DNA from: Occallatibacter savannae
GTDB taxonomy: Bacteria; Acidobacteriota; Terriglobia; Terriglobales; Acidobacteriaceae
Reading direction: 5' to 3'
NCBI RefSeq assembly: GCF_003131205.1
Contig: NZ_QFFY01000001.1
Span: forward strand, 1,488,001 to 1,552,000
Length of the DNA stretch: 64,000 bases
Part shown: positions 48,387-57,352 of the stretch, piece by piece
How positions within the stretch are numbered: the first letter of the stretch is position 1
Layout of the letters: every line of letters starts with the position of its first letter
The notes under the pieces: generated by a model
Databases searched by the model: none
Told to the model about the DNA's origin: nothing
Seen by the model: only the letters and a program-made list of their open reading frames with translations
Made by a program: the position numbers and the translations under genes

Positions 48387-50120
48387 TTATTGCTCGTCGA
48401 AGTGCAGGTTGACCCCGGGCAGAGTTCCGGTGCCTTCCAGTCGAACGCCGTCGAGTTTCGATGGATCGAGACCGAGAGCCTTCAGGATCGTGGGAGCCAC
48501 CTGCAGCGTTCCCACTTCGCTGAAGACCGTGCGCGGACGGAAAGCTGGATTGGAGAGCAGCAGCATCACGTTGACATCATCATGCGCGAATCCCCCGTGC
48601 TCCATCACCTTCTTGCCGCTGCCGGTGTAAATGACGCCGACGTTTGGCTGGACGATGATGTCCGGTGTGCGCGGGTCACCGTTGGGCGGCAAGCCAGGCC
48701 AGTTGTAATTCAGGGCGAGCGACGATCCGTAGAAGATCTGGCCGCCGCCTGTCTGACTCCTATTAGCCTCCAGCAGCGACACTGCAGAACCGGTATAGGA
48801 CGGATTGGTGAGCCAGATCAGCGAGATGTCATCTTCAGTGGAACCGATCCCGCTTCCGTTCGGATCTTCTGAAGCCGGCATTGCATTGTGCAGCTGGTTC
48901 GAGATCAAGGTTGCCGGTGAAAGCCCGTTGTTCGTCTTGCCGGGGATCTTGTCGAGTGCGCTGGGGTCGATCGGGGACTGCCCGTGCTTTGCGGTGATGA
49001 TGACGAGAGTTGACTCGTACAGGCCGTGATCCTTCAACTTCATGATCATCTGGCCCACCGAATCGTCCACGTACTCGATCTCGTTCAGCAAACTGTCGGT
49101 CGGAGTTCCAGCCGCATCGAGATAGCCGCCCTTGACACCATTTTCGACAAGCTTCTGTCCCACGCTGACCGACTGAAAGTTCATGCCGAAGAGGGTTGGA
49201 GTCTTTGCATGACCGCCGCTGTGCGTCTTGCCGTCGATCTCGTTCAGGATGGCGTTGACTTTCAAAGTGTCGTAGCACTGAACGTTCTGGAAGCTGTTCG
49301 TCCACGAAGTGAGATCGGCTGCGCCGTCTCTGACCGAGGCGCACGAGACGCCGCCGGCCGTAGTGACACCGGGAAGGCCGATCACGTTGGAGTTGATTTC
49401 GGGCGAATAGAAATCGTCGAGAACGCCCACACCATCGCGGCCTGCGACAGACGAGTAGGCAGGATGCTTGTCCGACCAGGCAGTGTATCCGCCTGCTTTG
49501 TGGATCACTCCGTAAACGGTGTTGACCCGCACGAACTGCCACGGATAAACCGGCGCGCAGCCCGCTGCGGGATCGCGATTCATCTTGGTTGGATCAAGCG
49601 AGGCCACTCCGCCATCGGTGAGCGACGCTCCTGGAGCTCCGCCGTTCAGCTTTGTCTGATCGATGTCGATTCCTTCTTCATATTCGGTGGTGAACCCTGT
49701 CGGCGCCGCGCCAGCTGTGCAAGGCCCGGGGCCGTTGCCGTTTCCGGTCTGTACCTGCGGACCGTCGAGGGACCGGTCGTAAGCGACGTCATAGTAGACG
49801 CCCATGGTGCGCGGCGTGGCTCCCGACACGATCGTCATCAGGCCGGGGAAAGAGTCAGACGGCTTCGATGCACTGGCCGCAACGTAGTTGACGCCCGTCG
49901 TGGCGAGCGATGCCAGGTTCGGGCAATAGGGCTTGCCCCCGTTGGCGCCAGCAATGCCGTGAGCACAATTCCTAAAGTCGATGGCATGCATGCCATCGAT
50001 GCTGATCAACAGAACGTGCTTGATCTCGCTTTTATCCCAATCGCGATCGTGATCCTCTGCGACCGCTGTGACTGAGAGCAGCGCAGCAAGTGCAGCTGCT
50101 GCGGGAGCTAGTTTGCGCAT
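48387..50120 (-). CDS. secreted alkaline-phosphatase-fold enzyme
   Basis: The ATG at 50120 follows CAGGAGG. A signal peptide (MRKLAPAAAALAALLSVTAVAE) precedes a phosphodiesterase/alkaline-phosphatase domain: VLLISIDGMHAIDF supplies the first metal Asp, KPSDSFPGLMTIVSG the nucleophile region, YVDDSVGQMIMKL and EHGGFAHDDVN further metal ligands. The segment that is usually (S/T)DHG reads TAKHGQSP, with Lys where a metal-binding Asp is common. That variant occurs in a subgroup, so the metal site may differ. It probably hydrolyses phosphate esters in the periplasm. Confidence 0.88.
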   Translation of the reverse strand: MRKLAPAAAALAALLSVTAVAEDHDRDWDKSEIKHVLLISIDGMHAIDFRNCAHGIAGANGGKPYCPNLASLATTGVNYVAASASKPSDSFPGLMTIVSGATPRTMGVYYDVAYDRSLDGPQVQTGNGNGPGPCTAGAAPTGFTTEYEEGIDIDQTKLNGGAPGASLTDGGVASLDPTKMNRDPAAGCAPVYPWQFVRVNTVYGVIHKAGGYTAWSDKHPAYSSVAGRDGVGVLDDFYSPEINSNVIGLPGVTTAGGVSCASVRDGAADLTSWTNSFQNVQCYDTLKVNAILNEIDGKTHSGGHAKTPTLFGMNFQSVSVGQKLVENGVKGGYLDAAGTPTDSLLNEIEYVDDSVGQMIMKLKDHGLYESTLVIITAKHGQSPIDPSALDKIPGKTNNGLSPATLISNQLHNAMPASEDPNGSGIGSTEDDISLIWLTNPSYTGSAVSLLEANRSQTGGGQIFYGSSLALNYNWPGLPPNGDPRTPDIIVQPNVGVIYTGSGKKVMEHGGFAHDDVNVMLLLSNPAFRPRTVFSEVGTLQVAPTILKALGLDPSKLDGVRLEGTGTLPGVNLHFDEQ

Positions 50121-50362
50121 TTTTCCTCCTGAAATTGATGCGTCTCATCTTGGGGAAAGCGAGAGACGCACAATGCGCAGACTAGTGCGCCGAGTCTTAA
50201 TCTCGGATTAAGGGAGGATACGATTCACAGGCAATTCATAGATTATTCATCGGGCGTTCGCAGAGCCCGTCCGGGCTGAAAGGAACCCGCTTGCCGTGCC
50301 GATTATGTGAGTGCTGCAACCGAAGCTGCGACGACAACACACATGTGAAGTTTCATCCGCTC

Positions 50363-50391
50363 TTGACAGTCGCAGTTCCGCGTCCTATTTT
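50363..50391 (+). promoter_or_regulatory. sigma-70 promoter of the S53 peptidase gene
   Basis: TTGACA (50363-50368) and TATTTT (50386-50391) are spaced by 17 bases. Transcription would start near 50398, leaving a leader of about 110 bases before the ATG at 50506, which has CAGGAGG at 50494-50500. Confidence 0.65.
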
Positions 50392-50505
50392 CGTTCGAAG
50401 CTGTGTACGAATATCTTTGAGACCTACCTCTGCTCGTCTGTCCGCAACGCTTTCCAAACCAAGTTCGAGAAAGACAAAGTTCGACGAAAATTTCAGGAGG
50501 TTCTG

Positions 50506-51762
50506 ATGAGTCGCCCCCTCTGGCTTCTCTCCACGGCAGCTTGCGCCTCGCTGCTCAGCTTTTCGCCCGTCATCTCAGCTCAGTCACATGTGATCGCCCC
50601 ACCGTCGACGCAGACACAAGGCGTCGACGCTGACGGCAATCTGGTCGCCCGCACCCATCTCCGACTGGTCGCTCCCTCAGCGTCGCAGATGCACTTCCCC
50701 TCAGTGTCAGCCCAGCCCAGCGAGTTGCCGCCCTTTAAGGGATATCTGTACGAAACGCCAGCTTCAATCGCCTGCGTCTATCACCTCGTAGATACGATCG
50801 TGCCCGGCTGTAACCCGAATCTCACGACCGCAAACCCGACCGGCGGAAGCCGCGCTATCGCAATCGTGGATGCCTACGACGACCCGACCGCGGCAGCCGA
50901 TCTCACCAAGTTCTCAACCCAGTTCGGGCTTCCGCCTGCGGACTTAACAGTGGTCTATGCGCAAGGCACTCAGCCCAAGCAGGACCCTACAGGTGGATGG
51001 GAGATTGAAGAATCGCTCGACATCGAGTGGGCGCATGCCATGGCTCCGAATGCCAAGATTTTTCTGGTGGAAGCGGCGACCAACAGCTTCAACAATCTCT
51101 TCAACGCAGTCATCACGGCTGCCAACCTGGTGAAAGCTGCAGGAGGCGGCGAGGTTTCGATGAGTTGGGGCGGCGGCGAGTTCAAAGGCGAAAACAGCCT
51201 CGACGCAGTGTTCACCACACCAGGCGTGGTTTACCTGGCATCCACAGGAGACGCACCGGGGACGTCGTACCCCGCGGTCTCTCCCAATGTTGTGGCAGCG
51301 GGAGGCACGACGCTCTCGCGGGACATCAATACGGGCGCGCTGATCCTTGAAAACACCTGGCAGGACGGGGGCGGCGGCACCAGCGCTCTTGAACCGATCC
51401 CGGCCTTCCAGAAGCAGGTGAAGTCCGTCGTAGGTGGCATGCGCGGCACGCCTGACCTCTCGTTCGACGCGAATCCCAACACGGGTGTGTGGATCTATGA
51501 CACCAACGCGGTTCTGGGAACCGGCTGGTACGTTGTGGGCGGCACGAGCGTGTCATCGCCTTCTCTGGCCGGAATCTTGAATGCGGCAGGAAGCTTTGCT
51601 CCCAGCAGCCAGGCAGAGAACGAGATGCTGTACTCCGGAAAGGGCGCACGGTTTAACAACATCAACTATGGCAATTGCGGGTTGTACATCGGCACGTTCG
51701 CTCGAGGCGGGTATGACCTGTGCACTGGCCTTGGTTCGCCGAAGGAGTTGAGAGGAAAGTAG
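50506..51762 (+). CDS. S53 (sedolisin-like) serine peptidase
   Basis: The ATG at 50506 follows CAGGAGG; the signal peptide is MSRPLWLLSTAACASLLSFS and on to ISA-QS. The 418-residue protein has the sedolisin Glu-Asp pair in IEESLDIEWAHAMAPNA and the nucleophile Ser in VGGTSVSSPSLAG, plus SMSWGGGE and the VVAAGGTTL segment of the subtilisin-like fold. The usual long propeptide appears reduced or absent: about 75 residues separate the signal from the catalytic fold. Secreted acidic-pH endopeptidases of this family fit an acid-soil organism. Confidence 0.9.
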   Translation: MSRPLWLLSTAACASLLSFSPVISAQSHVIAPPSTQTQGVDADGNLVARTHLRLVAPSASQMHFPSVSAQPSELPPFKGYLYETPASIACVYHLVDTIVPGCNPNLTTANPTGGSRAIAIVDAYDDPTAAADLTKFSTQFGLPPADLTVVYAQGTQPKQDPTGGWEIEESLDIEWAHAMAPNAKIFLVEAATNSFNNLFNAVITAANLVKAAGGGEVSMSWGGGEFKGENSLDAVFTTPGVVYLASTGDAPGTSYPAVSPNVVAAGGTTLSRDINTGALILENTWQDGGGGTSALEPIPAFQKQVKSVVGGMRGTPDLSFDANPNTGVWIYDTNAVLGTGWYVVGGTSVSSPSLAGILNAAGSFAPSSQAENEMLYSGKGARFNNINYGNCGLYIGTFARGGYDLCTGLGSPKELRGK

Positions 51763-51790
51763 GACAACACCTCGTACACATGCACAAGCA

Positions 51791-51817
51791 AAACGGGGCG
51801 CGAGATCGCCCCGTTTT
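51791..51817 (+). terminator. intrinsic terminator
   Basis: AAACGGGGCG (51791-51800) and CGCCCCGTTT (51807-51816) pair around CGAGAT and are followed by T-rich DNA. It lies 29 bases after the S53 stop and may also end the convergent TraB-family transcript. Confidence 0.85.
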
Positions 51818-51853
51818 GCTTTCTGTCTCACGACGCACTCAAAAATCTCCGCC

Positions 51854-52729
51854 TCATTCGCGCGTGACTTTGAACCCTTGCTTCTCAAGCATCGAGGGGA
51901 CGCCGTCCTTCCCTACCAGATGCCCAGCGCCCACGGCCACGAAGCTGACGCCATCTCCCTTGAGCAGATCCTGGATCTGAGACGTGAAATTCTGATTCCG
52001 CTTCACAACCAGCAGTTGAAACAGGTCGGGATACTTTTCGCGAAACTCGGCGTTGTTGAGCGCATCGAGCTTGGCGACATCTCCCGAATACCAGGCAGCA
52101 ACAAGTTCCTTGAACTTGTCCACCGCGCTATCGGAGTCGTCGAGTTCGGAAACGAGGAAGTCGAGCTGCGCCTTGTCGCTCATGTCCGCGAAGTAGTGGA
52201 TCTGCTGCTCCATCGTCTCGAAGCCCTTTACAGGCTTGTTGGCTTTCGTGAATTCGGGCTTAAGCTGCAGTTCGACTCCGGTGTTCGGGTCGTAGCCGGC
52301 CTGCATGACTGGAGCGAGACTGAGCATCATCCCGGCCAGCCACGGCTTCATCATGTCGAGCATGCCGGAGCCGCCCGGAAGCGATGCGGCAGCCTTATTA
52401 AGCTTGGTCATCTGCTCGGGCGTGAGCTTCGATGAGAGTGGATGGGCCATGTCGAGCCCGAGCTGCATGATCAGCGGCTGCATGGAAGCCGCGTCGTCGA
52501 CATTCGGCACTTCAAGCCAGAGAGACTGGCTCTGCTGAATCGCTGCGTCAACCTTCGCGGAATGCCACGGATGGTTCTGGTCCAGAGCATGAATCGTGCC
52601 GAACAGATAAACCTTCGCGTGCGGACCCTTGACTACCCAGATTGCCGGCTCCGCGGCTGCGCGAAGAGCGCCACCGGCCACAGCACAAAGGAGAAGCAGA
52701 GATGAGATTAGCCTTCGGAGGAGGTTCAT
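51854..52729 (-). CDS. TraB/GumN-family protein
   Basis: The 291-residue protein has a signal peptide (MNLLRRLISSLLLLCAVAGG) and the hallmark motifs GTIHALDQNHPW and, near the end, GAGHLVGKDGVP. These two motifs define the TraB/PrgY/GumN fold, proposed to be a metal-dependent protease related to Tiki. The rest is helical. The substrate is unknown. It is the last gene of a leftward series and converges on the S53 gene. Confidence 0.9.
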   Translation of the reverse strand: MNLLRRLISSLLLLCAVAGGALRAAAEPAIWVVKGPHAKVYLFGTIHALDQNHPWHSAKVDAAIQQSQSLWLEVPNVDDAASMQPLIMQLGLDMAHPLSSKLTPEQMTKLNKAAASLPGGSGMLDMMKPWLAGMMLSLAPVMQAGYDPNTGVELQLKPEFTKANKPVKGFETMEQQIHYFADMSDKAQLDFLVSELDDSDSAVDKFKELVAAWYSGDVAKLDALNNAEFREKYPDLFQLLVVKRNQNFTSQIQDLLKGDGVSFVAVGAGHLVGKDGVPSMLEKQGFKVTRE

Positions 52730-52855
52730 GCGGATCCTTTCACGTTGCGATCAGGATTGCAGAATTAGACACGATGGGCAATCTCTCGACGTCGAGCCCG
52801 GGCAGCAGATACAGCCTAAAGTACCTCGGCATGCCCCATGTCGCCCCCGAACAGA

Positions 52856-53977
52856 TCAGACGCTGATAAGAAAGCGTCCGTTCTCCATAATCTGCTCTTC
52901 TCCGTCTGCATATTCGAGCCAGATGTTGAAGCCGAGCCCCACGACATCGATGTGTGTCGTCGAGCGCCAGGGAGCTCCGGTGTGTTCCCCGTATGGGTTG
53001 CCGAAGGCAATGTGAATCCCGGGAAACTTCTCGTCCTGGAGAATGTTGCCTATCACGCGCGAGACGCCGATGTTTGTGCCGATGGCGAACTCGCCGACTC
53101 GGTCCGAATTCTCGTCAGTGTGCGTGTATGCCCAAAAGTCCTGCTCAAGCTGCTTGTTCGCGCTGGAGCACGAAACGATACGGTTCTGCGCGATCTGGAT
53201 CGTGAGCGGAGCAGCCTCGAGCAATCCATAGCGCGCGCAAAGCCAGTCGCCAACAACTCCGTCGACAACAAAGACGCCGTTGACCTCGCCCGGCGATGTG
53301 AAGCATTCGCCACCGGGAAGATTCCCCCACTTCTCCCGAGAAATGATTCCGGACGTCTTGAACCACTTGTATTCGGGATTCATGCCAGACACGATGTCGG
53401 TTCCCGCTGCGGTGGTTGCGCGGATCCGAACTGCGCGCCGGACTCGCTCGAGCACCTGCTGCGACAATCGATCAACAGCGTCGTAATCGGCGCGCATGCC
53501 GTCGCACATGATCTCCGGCGTAATGTTCACCATGTGCGCATGGCGCATGTGCCGGCGGTTCACAACGTCGGTCATCTGCATGCGCGAGCGCAATTCGTTC
53601 GGCTGAACCTGAACGGCAAAGATGGAGACGGCGGATGTTTCCATGTCTTCCAGCACTGGTGCGGGCATGTCGGTCAGCGGCCGCGGCGCAAGATCTTCGA
53701 GGATGAAGGCATTGAACGTGCACCCGCGCTCCTTCAGTTGCGCAGCAATCGAAGCCGCGATCGGCTCGGTCACGCGGTCGGTGATGAGCGTGACCTTCTC
53801 GTCGGGCAGGATCCGCAGACAAGTGAAAACCGCCGAGCGCGCGCCGGGAGTGAATTCCGCAGGAAATGGCTGCGCAAGAAGATGGGAAGCGGTAGCAGTG
53901 AAGCTGGCGATGGCGGTGCTCCGATGAGGGGATGAGCCTTGCCTGCCACACGGATGCAGAGCCTGGGACAGGCACAA
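52856..53977 (-). CDS. M29-type aminopeptidase-like protein
   Basis: The C-terminal half contains NLPGGECFTSPGEVNG, DRVGEFAIGTN, FPGIHIAFGNPYGEH and RSTTHIDVVGLG, matching the Glu, Glu, His and His-Asp metal ligands of M29 aminopeptidases. The N-terminal half has a VTLITDRVTEPIAASIAAQLKE segment like the AmpS N-domain. The start is uncertain: no ATG occurs until residue 80 or so, and I give the TTG at 53977, but the frame is open to 54100. There is no signal peptide. A second M29-type gene lies at 59117-60367. Confidence 0.78.
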   Translation of the reverse strand: MCLSQALHPCGRQGSSPHRSTAIASFTATASHLLAQPFPAEFTPGARSAVFTCLRILPDEKVTLITDRVTEPIAASIAAQLKERGCTFNAFILEDLAPRPLTDMPAPVLEDMETSAVSIFAVQVQPNELRSRMQMTDVVNRRHMRHAHMVNITPEIMCDGMRADYDAVDRLSQQVLERVRRAVRIRATTAAGTDIVSGMNPEYKWFKTSGIISREKWGNLPGGECFTSPGEVNGVFVVDGVVGDWLCARYGLLEAAPLTIQIAQNRIVSCSSANKQLEQDFWAYTHTDENSDRVGEFAIGTNIGVSRVIGNILQDEKFPGIHIAFGNPYGEHTGAPWRSTTHIDVVGLGFNIWLEYADGEEQIMENGRFLISV

Positions 53978-54035
53978 GGCTATCCATTCAGGGTAGCAAA
54001 TATCCGCACTGCGGCCCCATCGCGTGGGCGCGATT

Positions 54036-56483
54036 TCAGCCGCTCTTCTTAACCGGCCAGACGTAGGGAGCGGCCTTCTTCGTCCAGGGGTTCGTGGCAT
54101 AGCGCTGACGCATCAGGGCTCCCACTTCACGAGCGATCGTCGGCACACGGCTGCCGTCGGGCCTGTTCGTGTCTACTTCAGACACACCGTGGTAGCAGCC
54201 GTAACGAATCATGCGAAGCGTCAGATAGAGTGCTTCGGGAACGTCGGGATCATCGGGATGAGAGTGGGCATAGTCGATCACCTGCGACCCGAGGTACTCA
54301 TCGGCGCTCCCCAATGCAAGCAGCGCTGCGTTCTCCTTCTCGGCCACGGCTTTCGTTGACGGCGTGAGAAATGCGACAGACTGAGCTGAGTTTGGAGCAG
54401 CCGATGTGGAGCCGGCCATGTTCCAGCCTCCACACCACCAGTTGTCGGCGAAGCTCTCCACGAAGTCGTACGATGCGGAGCGCTGAACTCCTGGGTCGAG
54501 GAACGGGCGCAGGCCCGGATTGCGGAGAAGCGCCATCTGCGCTCGGAAGCCCGGATGCGGGCCGGCCTGCTGCTGCAGTTTTTGCGGCAAAAGCGGCAGC
54601 ATCTTGTCGGCTACCTCTTCATTTTTCAGCATGACAGCCCGGACCCACGTCATCACGGCGACGGACTGGCTGAGTGGCGGCGGGAGCGCCTTCGACTCCG
54701 CGGCTTGCGCGAGCGTGTCCAGGGGTACCGACTTGTTGAAGACATCGGTAGCATCTTCGCTGAATTCAACGGCGCTCTTTCTGTCTTTGCAGTCGTACTT
54801 GCGCTTGGGGTCCTGCATCACGCTGAGGCATTGATCCAGTGCTGACTGCTGCTCGGACGAGCGATCGAGGATCTTGCGCGGCGCGTCGGACAGAGCGGCT
54901 TCGAGCGTAGGCGCTGAGTGCATCCTGAGCCCAGTGAAGAGGTTCAGCGCTGACTCATTGCCGGTGGCCTCAATGTTCGGAAAGTCCCTTTCGAGTTCAC
55001 GGCGAGCGTCAGGGGCATGGCCGGTGTCGATGAGAAGGCGGAGTCGGTGGAATGCGATGGTGGGCCAGGCAGGCGACGACTGCGGAACTTGCGCGGATGC
55101 CGTAATGAGCGCGGAAGCTTCCGGATCGGTGGACGAAACTTTAGCCATCGCGGCAACAAGCCAGGGAACGCTCGTGTTGTGCTGCTGCCACTCGAGGATG
55201 GCATGCTTCTTCGCCGCGTCCGCAGGAGACTGGAACGTGATCAGCCAGTCAATCAGAGGAGAGGTGGCGCTGAGCTCGTCGGCGTTGGTGAATGCCTTTT
55301 CAAAATCGGATGCCGGCCGGTTGGGCGATTCCATCGAGTCAAAGTCTTCACGAAGTGCGGTCGAGTCCAGCTTGCTGTTTAGATACCAATCGAGATCGGC
55401 GAGATCCTGCTTGTATTCGGGGTCAGGCTTGGGCCCGGCGAGCGCCGAAGAAATTTCGCGCAGGCGTTCAGCTGGCTCGGTGCGCAGGCGGACAAAGTTA
55501 AGTATCGATTGCACGCCGTGCGGGGAGATGCCTTTCAGGTGCTCACCCTGCAGCGACTCAAGCTGATGCTGCGCCTGCTTCATCAGGTCGGAATTAAAAT
55601 TGGCCATTCCCTGCTGCGCGTCGTTCTTGGAAGAGAGGAAAGCTTCGCGGATGAGCGTGCGAGCCACCAGGTACCGTGCGATGTTGTGCCAGGGCGAAGC
55701 GGAATCCTGGGAGATGGCCTGGAAGCCGGCGCGAGAGGACTGGAACTGCGCTGCGTAGAATTGCGCTGCGGCCTTCTGGTAGGCCCGGTCCTGGCGAAGC
55801 AGCAATGGCACCCCGGCAGGTTCGTCCTTCGGCTGAAGGGGATGGATGACCGGCTTTGCTGACTCCGGGTAGAAGAATGCCTGACCTGTTCCCCCACAGT
55901 TGGAGAAGACCGCGTCCTGGCCCTCGATCCAGTCGGCGAGTTCAAGGCTGTGCGGACCCCAGGCTTTCGCCCGGTTTTCGAGTGTGCTGACAGCGGTACG
56001 GAACGCGTCCGTCTGGCAGTTTTCATATTCGCCCGCGAGAAAGAACCCGGCGCGATAGGTGATGCTGAATTGCTTGACGGGATGAACGTCGGGTGGAGGC
56101 GCAGCGTAGTGGCCGCGGGCTTCGAGCCAGAGATCGGCCGGGCCCTCAGGTTCGTTAAATTGGATGGCTTCAGCGGGCTGTTTCGTCCCGACCGTCTCCG
56201 TCTCTCTGCCCTGATCAATCACGGAGACGGTGGGCTGATACGCTTTCTGCTCTTCGGGCGAGAGACTTCCTCCGTTCAGGTAGCGGTAGGCGACGGAGAG
56301 ATCGGTGCGACTGTAGGTCGGCAGCAGCACTCCAAGCCTGCCCGCGACAAAGAGGCTGGGATGATCGGCGCCGAGTTTGCGCACGAACACGTCGTCAGAG
56401 AACCCCGGGCTGCATGCATCCACAGAGATGAAGGGGAACATTGAGGCAACGAGAAAAGACAGCATCGAGGTGACCCGTTTCAT
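54036..56483 (-). CDS. large secreted protein of unknown function
   Basis: The start at 56483 overlaps the stop of the DUF3142 gene by four bases (ATGA), which decides it. A signal peptide (MKRVTSMLSFLVASMFPFIS) precedes about 795 residues that are mainly helical, with TPR-like or SEL1-like spacing (AQFYAAQFQSSRAGFQAISQ, TIAFHRLRLLIDTGHAPDAR). The mature start ACSPGF holds a Cys, but the lipobox is not standard. The partner DUF3142 protein suggests a joint extracytoplasmic function. I do not recognise a family. Confidence 0.72.
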   Translation of the reverse strand: MKRVTSMLSFLVASMFPFISVDACSPGFSDDVFVRKLGADHPSLFVAGRLGVLLPTYSRTDLSVAYRYLNGGSLSPEEQKAYQPTVSVIDQGRETETVGTKQPAEAIQFNEPEGPADLWLEARGHYAAPPPDVHPVKQFSITYRAGFFLAGEYENCQTDAFRTAVSTLENRAKAWGPHSLELADWIEGQDAVFSNCGGTGQAFFYPESAKPVIHPLQPKDEPAGVPLLLRQDRAYQKAAAQFYAAQFQSSRAGFQAISQDSASPWHNIARYLVARTLIREAFLSSKNDAQQGMANFNSDLMKQAQHQLESLQGEHLKGISPHGVQSILNFVRLRTEPAERLREISSALAGPKPDPEYKQDLADLDWYLNSKLDSTALREDFDSMESPNRPASDFEKAFTNADELSATSPLIDWLITFQSPADAAKKHAILEWQQHNTSVPWLVAAMAKVSSTDPEASALITASAQVPQSSPAWPTIAFHRLRLLIDTGHAPDARRELERDFPNIEATGNESALNLFTGLRMHSAPTLEAALSDAPRKILDRSSEQQSALDQCLSVMQDPKRKYDCKDRKSAVEFSEDATDVFNKSVPLDTLAQAAESKALPPPLSQSVAVMTWVRAVMLKNEEVADKMLPLLPQKLQQQAGPHPGFRAQMALLRNPGLRPFLDPGVQRSASYDFVESFADNWWCGGWNMAGSTSAAPNSAQSVAFLTPSTKAVAEKENAALLALGSADEYLGSQVIDYAHSHPDDPDVPEALYLTLRMIRYGCYHGVSEVDTNRPDGSRVPTIAREVGALMRQRYATNPWTKKAAPYVWPVKKSG

Positions 56484-57301
56484 GGCTCGGTCCTTTGTGC
56501 AAAGTTCTTGTCGCTCAGCAGCGGAAGGTCCTGCTGCCATCCACGATCCGGAAAGATGTAGACGCGCCTGCCTGCGAGCAAATCGGGGTGTCGTTCATGG
56601 GTGGAGATCCCGATGCTAGCGCTGCAGAGGGGCTCGCGCATCTCGAGCTGCGGCAGTACAGGCGGTGCGAAGCGGCGCTCCGGCTCCATGCGAAAAAACA
56701 TAGGAACGGCTTCGTCAACCGGCAGACCGCGCATCCAATCGTCGGAACTGCACCAGGATGCAAGTGCTGTGATCGATAAGGGCAGTGCGGGCGGCAGACT
56801 GCGGCGAAGATCGTGGAGAAGACGCGTGTAGAACGCGCGTTGCGAACGCCGCGCGTCAAAGTCAATCTGCAGTGCTGCGATCGAGGAGTCGGCCATTGCA
56901 GCCTGGACAATCGCCGCGGCTGTCGCGGCTTCCAGCCCGGACGCAATTTCTGCCGGCGCTTCGATGCGGACGACCGAAATGCGCCTGACTCCTTCCGGGT
57001 AGAGGACAGGCTGACGGCGTGGCAACACCTTCAGGTTGCGCCCGAGAAGGATCGTCCGATCCAGCACGGCAATTGCCGTGGTCTGCGGATCGATGCCTGT
57101 GAGGTCCTCGCGGCGTTCCCAAACCCAGAGAATTCGCGCAGGCAATATACGCATACGGCCCGCTGGCGGCCTCAGGTTCAGAGCGTCAGGTTTGAGACTC
57201 AGGCAGCAGAGGAGTAGCGAAGTGAAGCCCAGAATCTTGCCGGCGAGCACATGCATTTTGGTGGACGAGATGAGGATGGACTGAACGGAGCGTCGCGTCA
57301 A
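56480..57301 (-). CDS. DUF3142 protein
   Basis: The 273-residue frame starts at 57301 or at the internal ATG at 57256 (MHVLAGKILGFTSLLLCCL), the latter giving a signal segment. The body follows DUF3142: ARILWVWERREDLTGIDPQ, IAVLDRTILLGRN, the AALQIDFDARRSQRAFYTRL strand-helix and PLSITALASWCSSDDWM, which recall a TIM-barrel glycosidase-like fold. The stop overlaps the next gene. The family is uncharacterised. Confidence 0.8.
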   Translation of the reverse strand: MTRRSVQSILISSTKMHVLAGKILGFTSLLLCCLSLKPDALNLRPPAGRMRILPARILWVWERREDLTGIDPQTTAIAVLDRTILLGRNLKVLPRRQPVLYPEGVRRISVVRIEAPAEIASGLEAATAAAIVQAAMADSSIAALQIDFDARRSQRAFYTRLLHDLRRSLPPALPLSITALASWCSSDDWMRGLPVDEAVPMFFRMEPERRFAPPVLPQLEMREPLCSASIGISTHERHPDLLAGRRVYIFPDRGWQQDLPLLSDKNFAQRTEP

Positions 57302-57352
57302 GCCTGCGAGATCTTCGAGAACCGATTCAGTACACGAGACATCGAATGCCGA

